Part shown: positions 15,748 through 23,214 of the stretch, in pieces | Numbering within the stretch: position 1 is the stretch's first letter | How the letters are laid out: the number at the start of each line of letters is the position of its first letter | DNA from: an uncultured Eubacterium sp. | GTDB lineage: Bacteria > Bacillota > Clostridia > Oscillospirales > Acutalibacteraceae | Assembly (NCBI RefSeq): GCF_934561735.1 | Contig: NZ_CAKTGT010000012.1 | Span: 1-41,537 of the forward strand | Direction of reading: 5' to 3' | Length of the DNA stretch: 41,537 bases | Position numbers and translations under genes: made by a program | Notes under the pieces: model-generated | Seen by the model: the letters and a program-made list of their open reading frames with translations, nothing else | Told to the model about the DNA's origin: nothing | Databases searched by the model: none

Positions 15748-15759
15748 GGAGAGTGTACC

Positions 15760-15897
15760 GTGAAAAGAGCAATGATATTGTTTGCCATAATCTTTTTAAC
15801 AACGCTGTTACTGCCGATGATTACGCTGATAAAACCGGCATCAAACGGCAGTGAACTTGTAACTCTGTTTAACTCCTGTGTTTACTTTCTTGTATAG
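15760..15897 (+). CDS. Small 45-residue membrane-anchor ORF, unknown
   Basis: A GTG start is preceded by AAGGAGAG at a good distance. The ORF encodes a basic N-terminus (VKRAM), one hydrophobic stretch (about residues 5-24), then a short polar segment and a second hydrophobic patch ending in a TAG stop. The last 16 bases overlap the 3' end of gerC on the opposite strand. The first 25 residues resemble the signal-anchor of clostridial SpoIID-type proteins, so this could be either a genuine small membrane protein or the relic of a longer sporulation gene. I found no convincing plus-strand promoter; the region is filled by the divergent gltA promoter. Confidence 0.45.
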   Translation: MKRAMILFAIIFLTTLLLPMITLIKPASNGSELVTLFNSCVYFLV

Positions 15898-17000
15898 TTG
15901 CCGTTAACCAAATTAAATTTGGGCGAAACAGTGACGGACACCTTAACATTCGGCAACTCGTTACGCCAGTTTTTACTGTGGCTTTTATAATAAGCGTAGC
16001 TGTATCTTGAAAGCAGTTTGCCGGCAAAAAACGGGTCGGACTTACTTTCAAAACAGACCTTTACGGCATTTCGGCACAGAGTATTAACTTTTATTTTTGC
16101 AAGTTTTTGAAGTCTTTGTGTATCTTCATCGTCAAGCTTTGCAGCAATGCCTTTTTGAGTATCGTTTAAGTTGATGTCAAAACTTACGGCAGAGCGAAAA
16201 TTAACACCGTCATCATAAAACGCCATATTTTTAACTTTAACATCCGTAATTTCCATACCGACCTTGCCGTATTTCTTATCATTAAGGATTACAGTAGCAC
16301 TTTTAACCTTGTTGTTTACAAGCAAAAAGCCGAGCGTTTCGGCACTGTTCAGAGTTTTTACATATTTTCCTTTGCTGAAAATTCCGATACCGTCAATTCT
16401 TGTTTTATCGTCCTTTACAGATAACACGGGAAGATAAACATCCGAGGTTTCGGACAAAAAGCAGTTTTGCAAATCCTTGACGGTTACGGCACAGGAAAGT
16501 CCTGTCTTTTCACCGGTTTTGAGCATATCGTAAATATCCTGAGCAGGCACTTTTGCCTTGTTTTCGGAGGAATTGATAACATCCTCGGCTGTGGTTTTGC
16601 TCATTGCAACAAACACATCGGGGCGGCTGTCAACCGCACGCAAAGTATAATCAACAACATTTGAAAGTCCGTTTTTTGCATAATCGTCACCAAAAATAAT
16701 AACCTTGTTTTGCCCGAAAAACACAGGACTTGAAATATTTGCCGAGGTTCTCGACACGGCTTTGCTGATATTTCCTGCCGTACCAAACGCAACAGAGGTT
16801 ATGTTTTCGCCCAAATTATCGGTTGTGCCGCTGCCCTTTGTCAAATCAAGATACTGCACGGACACCTTAACCTTATCGCCCGTTTTATCCACTCCTACGC
16901 CTTGTGCAACCGACATATCGGACAGACTGTCACTGCAACCCGAAAAGACCGCAACAATACAAATGACAACCGAAATTACGCTAAGCACCTTTTTCAACAT
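15882..17000 (-). CDS. Ger(x)C family spore germination lipoprotein
   Basis: A 372-residue GerC subunit of a GerA-type germinant receptor. The N-terminus is a lipoprotein signal with the lipobox FSGC at Cys22. Mature sequence begins SDSLSDMSVAQGVGVDK, matching the family start, where the usual tryptophan/glutamate box is followed by a GVD motif. The C-terminal domain keeps the conserved pattern of GerAC, ending near YSYAYYK and a last beta strand. GerC proteins sit in the spore inner membrane with GerA and GerB and are needed for nutrient-triggered germination. ATG at 17000 is 5 bases from AGGAG; ATG 17003 and GTG 17006 are closer or inside it. The 5' end overlaps gerB by 20 bases. Confidence 0.9.
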   Translation of the reverse strand: MLKKVLSVISVVICIVAVFSGCSDSLSDMSVAQGVGVDKTGDKVKVSVQYLDLTKGSGTTDNLGENITSVAFGTAGNISKAVSRTSANISSPVFFGQNKVIIFGDDYAKNGLSNVVDYTLRAVDSRPDVFVAMSKTTAEDVINSSENKAKVPAQDIYDMLKTGEKTGLSCAVTVKDLQNCFLSETSDVYLPVLSVKDDKTRIDGIGIFSKGKYVKTLNSAETLGFLLVNNKVKSATVILNDKKYGKVGMEITDVKVKNMAFYDDGVNFRSAVSFDINLNDTQKGIAAKLDDEDTQRLQKLAKIKVNTLCRNAVKVCFESKSDPFFAGKLLSRYSYAYYKSHSKNWRNELPNVKVSVTVSPKFNLVNGNYTRK

Positions 17001-18024
17001 CATCACTCCTATTAAAAATCAAGGTAAAAATCGGAATAACAAAAGCAAGCAAAACAAACATCACAACCGTTACGGTTTTTGATATTTCTGCCATTTTCAT
17101 ACCGAAAACTTCATTCATAATCACAGCGCCCAAAAAAGCCGTTGCTCCGAATACAAGCACTTTGTTTTTATGGCGGTATTTTTTTAAGAGTGTGCTCGCA
17201 CAAAACAACAGCATGGCGGTTTTGAGAAACACGGCAAAAATCCAAAATGAAGTGTGAAGAATATCAAGCCTTGACATATCGTTTATCGAAGCGGTTTGAA
17301 AAAGCGTAAATATCGGAAAAGACTGCAAATCGGCACTGTTACCGAGAACTCCGCAACAGAAAACAAGAAGCAAAAACACGCCGAGATAAGCACAGGCAAC
17401 GCCTGAAAAATACGGTTTTACGCAGTCGCCGTTTGTTTTGTCGTACAGCGAGAGCAAAAGTACGGGTTCAATAGAATTGCAGGTGAACAAAAATGTGTTC
17501 ATCGCTATATGCTTTGCACCGTTTTGAAGCACGGGAAAAAGATTGACGCATTCAAAATTTTTAACATTAAAAATCAAAACAACGGCAATGACCACGGTAA
17601 GCAGAGCACCGCAAAACGACGCAAATCTGCCGAGCGGTTCAAGCCCCAAATACGCACCGTAGCAAGCGGCGACAAACGCAAGAGCAATAAACATAACCAT
17701 CGGACTTTCAGGATTCATTTTTGTTGTGGCAAAATATGCAAATCTGCCCACCGTGAGAGAAGAAAAAAACAGAAAAAACAGCAAATACAGCATGCTAATC
17801 ACCGAATTTGAAAGCGGTGATTTTTTTCTTTTTACGCAAATCACGGCAGGGATTGACATAAGACAGGTCAGCGGAAGCGACAAGGCAAAACTTATAGGAA
17901 CATCGCTGTCAAATCTGCCAACGGTTACCGCCTGAATATAGGTAAGTGACACAACAAGCCTCGACACAAAAAACATAAAAAACAGTTGTTTAGGAGAAAT
18001 TTTGCCTCGTTTGGCGTTAATCAT
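16981..18024 (-). CDS. GerB-type spore germination permease subunit (GerAB/APC superfamily)
   Basis: A 347-residue protein with about ten transmembrane helices, the GerAB family of the amino acid-polyamine-organocation superfamily. It begins ISPKQLFFMFFVSRL, corresponding to the conserved first helix of the family. This subunit forms the ligand-binding pocket for the germinant, as shown for Bacillus GerAB with alanine. Substrate-contact residues cannot be assigned by eye. The ATG at 18024 lies inside the end of gerA (8-base overlap) with GGGAG upstream; the 3' end overlaps gerC. Such tight overlaps point to co-translation of the three subunits. Confidence 0.9.
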   Translation of the reverse strand: MINAKRGKISPKQLFFMFFVSRLVVSLTYIQAVTVGRFDSDVPISFALSLPLTCLMSIPAVICVKRKKSPLSNSVISMLYLLFFLFFSSLTVGRFAYFATTKMNPESPMVMFIALAFVAACYGAYLGLEPLGRFASFCGALLTVVIAVVLIFNVKNFECVNLFPVLQNGAKHIAMNTFLFTCNSIEPVLLLSLYDKTNGDCVKPYFSGVACAYLGVFLLLVFCCGVLGNSADLQSFPIFTLFQTASINDMSRLDILHTSFWIFAVFLKTAMLLFCASTLLKKYRHKNKVLVFGATAFLGAVIMNEVFGMKMAEISKTVTVVMFVLLAFVIPIFTLIFNRSDDVEKGA

Positions 18025-19471
18025 CAAGCGACACTCCCTCCAAACGATTTACTCTTACCTTGCGTTTTGCAAGTTTACGCCATCCGCCACGAAACAAAAC
18101 ATCAATGAGCGACTTTTTGGTAAGCGGTGACAGCGGCGAGGAATACGGCACGCCGTAAGGATTAAGTGCACAAATATTGCAAAACAGCATCGCCGCACCG
18201 AGCATTAAACCGTAAATTCCGAACAATCCGCCAACTATAATAAACAAAATTCTTATCAAAGCCATACTCTCATAAAGCGGATAAACAACATAAGAAGATA
18301 TTGCGGTGCCGGCAACAACGATAAGCATAGGTTCACCGATTAACCCTGCCGAAACGGCGGCATCACCTATAACGATTGCACCGATAATGGATATTGCATG
18401 ACCTATACTTTCGGGCAATCGCAGTCCTGCCTCTCGCATTATCTCATACAAAAGATGTACAAACACAGCCTCTACGGTTAAAGTAAACGGTGTTGTAGCC
18501 TCATTTGCGGCAATCAAAAACAGCAGATTTGACGGTATTAGTTCCTGATGAAAAGTGCCGACGGCTACAAACAACCCCGGCAAGAACACCGAAATTATAA
18601 ACGCTCCGTATTTTAAAAGCCGCATAAAGCTTGAATAAAACGGCGGATTGTCGTAATCGTCAAGTGCCGAAAAGTTGTCGGAAAACAGATAAGGAGTGTA
18701 CATCACAAAAGGCGTGCCCTCAACCATAACGGCAACTCTGCCCTCAAGAAGTTTTGACGCCAAAACATCCGGGCGTTCGGTTGAACCCACACAGGAAAAA
18801 AAGCTTTTTATATCCGTATCAAGAAACGGCAACAACTCGCCGTAATCAAGAACCGTATTGAAATTTGCCCCTTTCAGTCGTTTTTCAACCTCATCAACCA
18901 TAGCCATATCTGCCCTGTTGTCAATATAACAAATCGCAACAGGCGTGCGTGCACTACTGCCGAGGCTCAACTGTTTTTGCTTCAAATGATATGTCTTTAA
19001 TCTTTTGCGAAGCAGAGCCTTGTTGTCATTCAGAGTTTCAACAAAACACTCCTTTGCACCTTTTACATTTGCTTCGGTTGAAGGCTCGTCGGTATTTCGT
19101 CTGTTCCAGCCTTGCACACCGAAAGCAAGTGCGGTTGAGCACCCCTCAATCACAACAACGGCAAAGCCAGACATAAGGTAATAATAAGCATCCTCAAAGG
19201 TTGTCACCTCATTTTGTTCGGGGCAACGGACAATTTGAGTTTGCAAAAGTTCAAGATATTCTCTCGGAGTTTCGCATTTTTTGTCGAAATCACAAATCGG
19301 CTCAACAATCATTTGACTGAGAAGCAACGAATTAACAAGTCCGTCCATACAGGCAAGAAACATTTTGCCGTTTTTACATTGAAGTTCTTTAAGCAGAAAG
19401 TCGGACGAATCTTTAAAATCATCTTTAAATGTTAAAAGATTAAGTTCGTAATCATCAAACAAATTTGACAT
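18017..19471 (-). CDS. GerA family spore germination protein, A subunit
   Basis: A 484-residue A subunit of the germinant receptor. Residues 1 to about 270 form the hydrophilic N-terminal domain with YIDNRADMAMVDEVEKRL near 155-172, VCSS-like SCVGSTERPDVLASKLLEGRVAVMVEGTPF near 225-255 being the family signature. Four to five transmembrane helices follow (about 290-430), and the protein ends in a basic soluble tail. A subunits assemble into a pentameric ion channel in the spore inner membrane. The ATG at 19471 follows GTGGTGAT; an ATG at 19516 would need transcription from further upstream. It is the first gene of an overlapping gerA-gerB-gerC operon. Germinant specificity cannot be read from the sequence. 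Confidence 0.92.
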   Translation of the reverse strand: MSNLFDDYELNLLTFKDDFKDSSDFLLKELQCKNGKMFLACMDGLVNSLLLSQMIVEPICDFDKKCETPREYLELLQTQIVRCPEQNEVTTFEDAYYYLMSGFAVVVIEGCSTALAFGVQGWNRRNTDEPSTEANVKGAKECFVETLNDNKALLRKRLKTYHLKQKQLSLGSSARTPVAICYIDNRADMAMVDEVEKRLKGANFNTVLDYGELLPFLDTDIKSFFSCVGSTERPDVLASKLLEGRVAVMVEGTPFVMYTPYLFSDNFSALDDYDNPPFYSSFMRLLKYGAFIISVFLPGLFVAVGTFHQELIPSNLLFLIAANEATTPFTLTVEAVFVHLLYEIMREAGLRLPESIGHAISIIGAIVIGDAAVSAGLIGEPMLIVVAGTAISSYVVYPLYESMALIRILFIIVGGLFGIYGLMLGAAMLFCNICALNPYGVPYSSPLSPLTKKSLIDVLFRGGWRKLAKRKVRVNRLEGVSLDD

Positions 19472-19485
19472 AATATCACCACTTT

Positions 19486-19514
19486 TATTATGAAAAGCAT
19501 TGTGTATATTATTC
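19486..19514 (-). promoter_or_regulatory. Candidate sigma-G promoter for the gerABC operon
   Basis: On the minus strand, GAATA, 17 bases, CATAATA, a full match to the forespore sigma-G consensus as known in Bacillus (GHATR and CATNHTA, 17-18 apart). B. subtilis gerA operons are sigma-G-controlled. A caution: the -10 ends only 14 bases before the start codon, so the leader would be about 8 bases. Confidence 0.5.
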
Positions 19515-19546
19515 ATTTTTAAGGTTAAATTATTTATGGTGATTGT

Positions 19547-20221
19547 ATGTCTATTACATTGTTAAGAGCAGTAATTATTTACATTTTTATAACGGTATCG
19601 GTGCGAATTATGGGCAAGCGACAGGTTGGTGAGTTGAATCCGCAAGAGCTTGTTATAACAATACTTATCAGTGCGGTTGCAACCGTTCCGCTTGAAAACA
19701 ACGGTATGCCGCTTGCAAATTCGCTGATACCGATTGCGATATTCATCAGCTTTGAAATCATTAATTCAACGCTTTCGATGAAATCAATCAAATTCAGGTC
19801 GATGATAAAAGGCAAACCGAGATTCATCATCAAGGACGGAATAATTCAGCAAAAAGAACTTACAAAACTACGCTTTACGACAGACGACCTAACCGACGCA
19901 ATCAGGCAGGCGGGAGTGTTTGACATTTCGCAGGTTGCAAATGCAATAGTCGAAACAAACGGAGTTGTATCTGTTCAAAAGAAATCCGAGTATGCTCCGC
20001 TTACTCCGGGCGATATGGGAATAAAAGCATCGCAGGCGGAAGTGCCGATAACCGTTGTAATAGACGGCAAGGCGGTAACAGACTGCTTTGGCAATGTAAA
20101 CATCGGAGAAAACGAGATAAAACTGCTTGCCGTATCAAACAACGAACAGGTTGAAAATATTCTTGTAATGACCGTCAAAAGTGACGGAACGGTATATATA
20201 GTAAAGAAGGATGAGCAATGA
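19547..20221 (+). CDS. DUF421 (YetF/YcaP family) membrane protein
   Basis: A 224-residue member of the YetF family. Three transmembrane helices occupy residues 1-85. They carry the family signature RIMGKRQVGELNPQELVITILIS near 20-43, followed by a cytoplasmic domain with FIIKDGIIQ and LTDAIRQAGVFDISQVANAIVETNG typical of the DUF421 region. In Bacillus spores, YetF-like (2Duf) proteins associated with spoVA mobile operons raise wet-heat resistance, and other family members occur in spore membranes; that is established for those homologues, not for this one. The gene lies back to back with gerA and has no clear sigma-A promoter. It overlaps the next gene by four bases (ATGA). Weak GGTGAT ribosome binding site. 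Confidence 0.88.
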   Translation: MSITLLRAVIIYIFITVSVRIMGKRQVGELNPQELVITILISAVATVPLENNGMPLANSLIPIAIFISFEIINSTLSMKSIKFRSMIKGKPRFIIKDGIIQQKELTKLRFTTDDLTDAIRQAGVFDISQVANAIVETNGVVSVQKKSEYAPLTPGDMGIKASQAEVPITVVIDGKAVTDCFGNVNIGENEIKLLAVSNNEQVENILVMTVKSDGTVYIVKKDEQ

Positions 20222-20544
20222 AAAAAATTTGGATAGCGGTTGTTTTGTTGATTATATCGGCAGGACTTTGCACATATGAACAGATATACATTGAGGATTT
20301 TTGCGACAAAGTGGTGTATATGACCGAACACGAGGACACCGACGGCATAAAGAAGTTATGGAAAGAAAAAAACGACACAATTTATATTTTTTCGGAGCAC
20401 GATATGGTGGACGATTTGGCGGTGAGCATTGAACAGTTAGACAGTAAAAGCGGTGAAAAGAAAAAAGAGGCCCTTGCAGAAATACGGGCGTTGACCTACG
20501 CATACCACGAGAACCAAAGGATTACACTTTCAAACATTTTTTAG
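20218..20544 (+). CDS. DUF4363 family protein
   Basis: A 108-residue protein with a single N-terminal transmembrane or signal-anchor helix (residues 3-18) and a helical, charged outer domain. It is typical of DUF4363 proteins, which in clostridia are usually encoded directly after DUF421 genes; the assignment rests on that arrangement and on the overall pattern. The start ATGA overlaps the stop of the DUF421 gene, so the two are translationally coupled and probably form a complex. No cysteine, histidine cluster or catalytic motif is visible in the outer domain. Function unknown; association with spore membranes is inferred from the neighbouring germination operon. Confidence 0.75.
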   Translation: MKKIWIAVVLLIISAGLCTYEQIYIEDFCDKVVYMTEHEDTDGIKKLWKEKNDTIYIFSEHDMVDDLAVSIEQLDSKSGEKKKEALAEIRALTYAYHENQRITLSNIF

Positions 20545-20550
20545 CATAAA

Positions 20551-20579
20551 AAAACCGCAAACATCGAGTTTGCGGTTTT
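20551..20579. terminator. Bidirectional terminator after DUF4363 gene and acyltransferase
   Basis: AAAACCGCAAAC pairs perfectly with GTTTGCGGTTTT around a five-base loop, serving both convergent genes. Confidence 0.88.
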
Positions 20580-20587
20580 CATTGATT

Positions 20588-21493
20588 TTATTTCCAAGTT
20601 TGGATAATTTCAGGGTGAGCAAAAATCTCATCAAGTTTGTTGAAGAACGGAACAACATCGCCGTAATCGAGTGCTCTGTGGTCCATACAAATTGAAAGAG
20701 GCATAACCGTGCCAATCTTTATTTCACCGTCAACAACAATAGGCTTTTGCTGTGCTGAATTAATTGCAATGGCAATAACCTGCGGTGGGATAATCTCAAG
20801 AAGTGTACATGAACCTTTGAAATCACGCTTGATTGAGCCGAGGTTTGAAATTGTGATTGTACCCTGCTCAATATCGTGCTTTGTAAGTCTTTCGGTTGTA
20901 GGGATAGAATAGTAATCCTTCTTTGCCTGACCCGAAAGAGTTTTTACTTTATGCTTACCTGTCTTTGAACCGTAAAGGCGGCGAATAGCCTGAAGAATCT
21001 TGCCCTGCTTCAAACCCTGAAGAGTGTTATCAAGTGATACCTCAAACATAACTTCATTGAGGTCGGTATTGTTTGCTCTACGCAAGCTGTCGTGGATAGT
21101 TTCGGTCATTTCGGTAAGAGTTTTACTGCCCATATCGTGCATATTGAGTGTCATCATCTCGCCGTTTGGCAAAAGTGCCGGCATAGAAACATCAACATGA
21201 TCAAACTCGTGGAGGCAACCGCGAACAAGTTTGCGGTTGAATTCAAGGTGAGCATTCATCTTAGGTGCTGCTTTGAGTCCCTCGCAAATAACCTTCATCA
21301 TAACAGTATTAATTGTAATTTTCTTTGATTTATCCGTGCAACCCTCGTTAAGCTTTTTACATTCCGCAAGAAAAGCAGTAACCTCCGGCTCGTAAACCAA
21401 TCCGGCGTGCGGTATTTGCTCCCAGCTTTCGGCAGTCATATTTGAAACGATTTTTCTTGCAATACCGAAATGGGTGGATTTAGTAAGTGCCAT
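20588..21493 (-). CDS. Stand-alone 2-oxoacid dehydrogenase-type acyltransferase (E2 catalytic domain only)
   Basis: A 301-residue protein made of just the chloramphenicol-acetyltransferase-like catalytic domain of E2 enzymes. There is no lipoyl domain and no E1-binding linker. The catalytic motif is MDHRALDYGD, with His272 and Asp276 in the expected HxxxD positions; the following Gly is replaced by Tyr-Gly. Other E2 landmarks are ITISNLGS near residue 215 and PQVIAIAI near 235. The acyl acceptor is unknown; without a lipoyl arm it should act on a diffusible thiol or a partner carried elsewhere. No pyruvate dehydrogenase genes are nearby. It lies downstream of a CoA-transferase on the same strand, with its own promoter. 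The start has AAAGGAG upstream. Confidence 0.85.
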   Translation of the reverse strand: MALTKSTHFGIARKIVSNMTAESWEQIPHAGLVYEPEVTAFLAECKKLNEGCTDKSKKITINTVMMKVICEGLKAAPKMNAHLEFNRKLVRGCLHEFDHVDVSMPALLPNGEMMTLNMHDMGSKTLTEMTETIHDSLRRANNTDLNEVMFEVSLDNTLQGLKQGKILQAIRRLYGSKTGKHKVKTLSGQAKKDYYSIPTTERLTKHDIEQGTITISNLGSIKRDFKGSCTLLEIIPPQVIAIAINSAQQKPIVVDGEIKIGTVMPLSICMDHRALDYGDVVPFFNKLDEIFAHPEIIQTWK

Positions 21494-21542
21494 ATTTTTC
21501 TCCTTTTTATCCTATAAGTTTGTTATCCGTAAAAGTATGTAT

Positions 21543-21571
21543 ATTATATCACAAATTGTATAAATAGACAA
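21543..21571 (-). promoter_or_regulatory. Sigma-A promoter for the acyltransferase gene
   Basis: On the minus strand, TTGTCT, 17 bases, TATAAT. The -35 box begins at the foot of the preceding hairpin. Confidence 0.75.
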
Positions 21572-21617
21572 TAGCACAGATGAATTTAATAAAAAATTAA
21601 GATTTCATCTGTGCTAT
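21571..21617 (-). terminator. Long hairpin after the CoA-transferase gene
   Basis: ATAGCACAGATGAA pairs perfectly over 14 bases with TTCATCTGTGCTAT around a 19-base AT-rich centre. There is no strong T-run after it on the minus strand, and the -35 box of the next gene abuts it. It probably ends or stabilises the CoA-transferase mRNA. Confidence 0.55.
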
Positions 21618-21621
21618 GTAT

Positions 21622-23043
21622 TTATTCTTGAACTTTTGCTTTGATTTTATCTATTTTTTGTTCAATTGTAGAATGAAATTTATCTCTTTCGCTTTGAATT
21701 TTCTCTGCAATTGAGTCCTTAAAGCTTTTCATTTCTTCTTCGGTAAACGGAGTTTCAGAAAAGCGTTTTTTGTATTCTGCCATAAGGTACGGTCTGAATG
21801 CCGGGTGAGCAATTCGGATAAGTGCCTTTGCACGCTCTTTAAGTGTTTTGCCTTTAAGTTGCGCAATGCCGTATTCGGTTACAACATAGTTAACATCATT
21901 TCTCGGAGTTGTAACGGCACTGCCCTCTGTAATAATAGGTACAATACGCGACACTGTGCCGTGCTTTGCGGTTGCAGGCATTGCGATAATGGAACGGCCG
22001 CCCTTTGACATTGTTGCACCTCTGACAAAGTCAACCTGACCGCCTACCGCAGAAAACTGTGAAAGACCGATTGTATCGGACACAACTTGTCCCAAAAGGT
22101 CAATCTGCAAGCAAGAATTGATTGACACCATATTGTCATTTTTAGCAATTTCAATAGGATTGTTTACATAATCAATCGGGTGAAGTTCAACCGACGGATT
22201 GTCATTGATATAATCACAAAGAATTTTTGAACCGAACGCCGCACCGAGAACGGAACGACCTACATTTGTTTGCTTTTTCTTATTATTAATAACACCGCTT
22301 TCAAGGAGTGGAACTACACCGTCACCGACAAGCTCGCTGTGAAGTCCGAGATCTTTTTTATCGGTAAGCTGGAGGCACACGGCATTAGGAATTCCGCCGA
22401 TACCAAGTTGTAAGCAATCGCCGTCATTAATAAGAGAAGCACAGTTTCTGCCGATTTCCATATCAACCTCGCTGAGTGCACCGCCGACAACCTCCGGAAG
22501 TGCTTCATCAAACTCAACAAAGCAGGTAAAATCACGAACATGCTTTATGCTGTTGCCGAAAGTACGAGGCATACACTTGTTAACCTGTGCGATAACGACC
22601 TCGCAATAATCGGTTGTGCCCTTTGTATAATCAACTGTTGTGCCGAACGAAACATAGCCGTGTTCATCAGGCGGAGAAACCATAACTATTGACACTCTCG
22701 GGCAAATATAATTTTGAATAATATCAGGAATTTCGTAAAAATGAGATGTTGTAAACTCACTGTCGCCGCTGTTTATGCCTGCTCTTGTGGACTTTGACGC
22801 AAAAAGAGTGTTGAGTTTTATATGCCCCTTGAATTCTCGCATAGACCACGGGCTTTCAATAAGAGTAAGCATTGTTACAATTTCAACATCTTTGTAGTCC
22901 TTGTAATGAGCTGCCAACGCACGCTCAATATGTATAGGTTCGCCGCAAGCAAAACCGGTAACAACCTTGTCGCCGTCATTAATAAGTTTGATTGCCTCTT
23001 CGGCTGTTGTAAGCTTTGATTGATATATTTCCTGCCAGGTCAT
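21622..23043 (-). CDS. Acetyl-CoA hydrolase/transferase family CoA-transferase
   Basis: A 473-residue family I-type CoA-transferase of the acetyl-CoA hydrolase/transferase group. GIGGIPNAV at residues 214-222 is the CoA-binding glycine-rich loop, and LGLHSEL places the nucleophilic Glu at 237, almost the same number as the known Glu238 of Clostridium aminobutyricum 4-hydroxybutyrate CoA-transferase. Candidate activities are 4-hydroxybutyrate:acetate, butyryl-CoA:acetate, or succinyl-CoA:acetate transfer; I cannot separate them by eye. In gut clostridia such enzymes often carry out the last step of butyrate formation. There is a helical C-terminal extension of about 40 residues. Start ATG follows AAAGGGAG. 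Downstream lies a lipoyl-less acyltransferase, which may be a functional neighbour. Confidence 0.88.
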   Translation of the reverse strand: MTWQEIYQSKLTTAEEAIKLINDGDKVVTGFACGEPIHIERALAAHYKDYKDVEIVTMLTLIESPWSMREFKGHIKLNTLFASKSTRAGINSGDSEFTTSHFYEIPDIIQNYICPRVSIVMVSPPDEHGYVSFGTTVDYTKGTTDYCEVVIAQVNKCMPRTFGNSIKHVRDFTCFVEFDEALPEVVGGALSEVDMEIGRNCASLINDGDCLQLGIGGIPNAVCLQLTDKKDLGLHSELVGDGVVPLLESGVINNKKKQTNVGRSVLGAAFGSKILCDYINDNPSVELHPIDYVNNPIEIAKNDNMVSINSCLQIDLLGQVVSDTIGLSQFSAVGGQVDFVRGATMSKGGRSIIAMPATAKHGTVSRIVPIITEGSAVTTPRNDVNYVVTEYGIAQLKGKTLKERAKALIRIAHPAFRPYLMAEYKKRFSETPFTEEEMKSFKDSIAEKIQSERDKFHSTIEQKIDKIKAKVQE

Positions 23044-23079
23044 ATTTTGCTCCCTTTTCCAAAAATTACTTCATATTAA

Positions 23080-23108
23080 ATGATACAATATTTACAAATA
23101 TTCGTCAA
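23080..23108 (-). promoter_or_regulatory. Sigma-A promoter for the CoA-transferase gene
   Basis: On the minus strand, TTGACG, 17 bases, TATCAT, 36 bases before the start codon. Confidence 0.7.
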
Positions 23109-23115
23109 TAAATAG

Positions 23116-23144
23116 TTGAAGTCAAGGCATATATTTGTTATTAT
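23116..23144 (+). promoter_or_regulatory. Candidate promoter for the beta-helix glycosidase gene
   Basis: TTGAAG, 17 bases, TATTAT, divergent from the CoA-transferase promoter with 7 bases between the two -35 boxes. Confidence 0.6.
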
Positions 23145-23214
23145 TGTATATATAGACAAAATAAAACTGTGCAAAATCACCATTTTGTATAAGAAGTGAT
23201 GAAAGGATTACACT

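Noticed and set aside
19472..19516. A longer GerA start at 19516
   Set aside because: No ribosome binding site is seen, and it would place the start upstream of the candidate sigma-G boxes; ATG 19471 has one.
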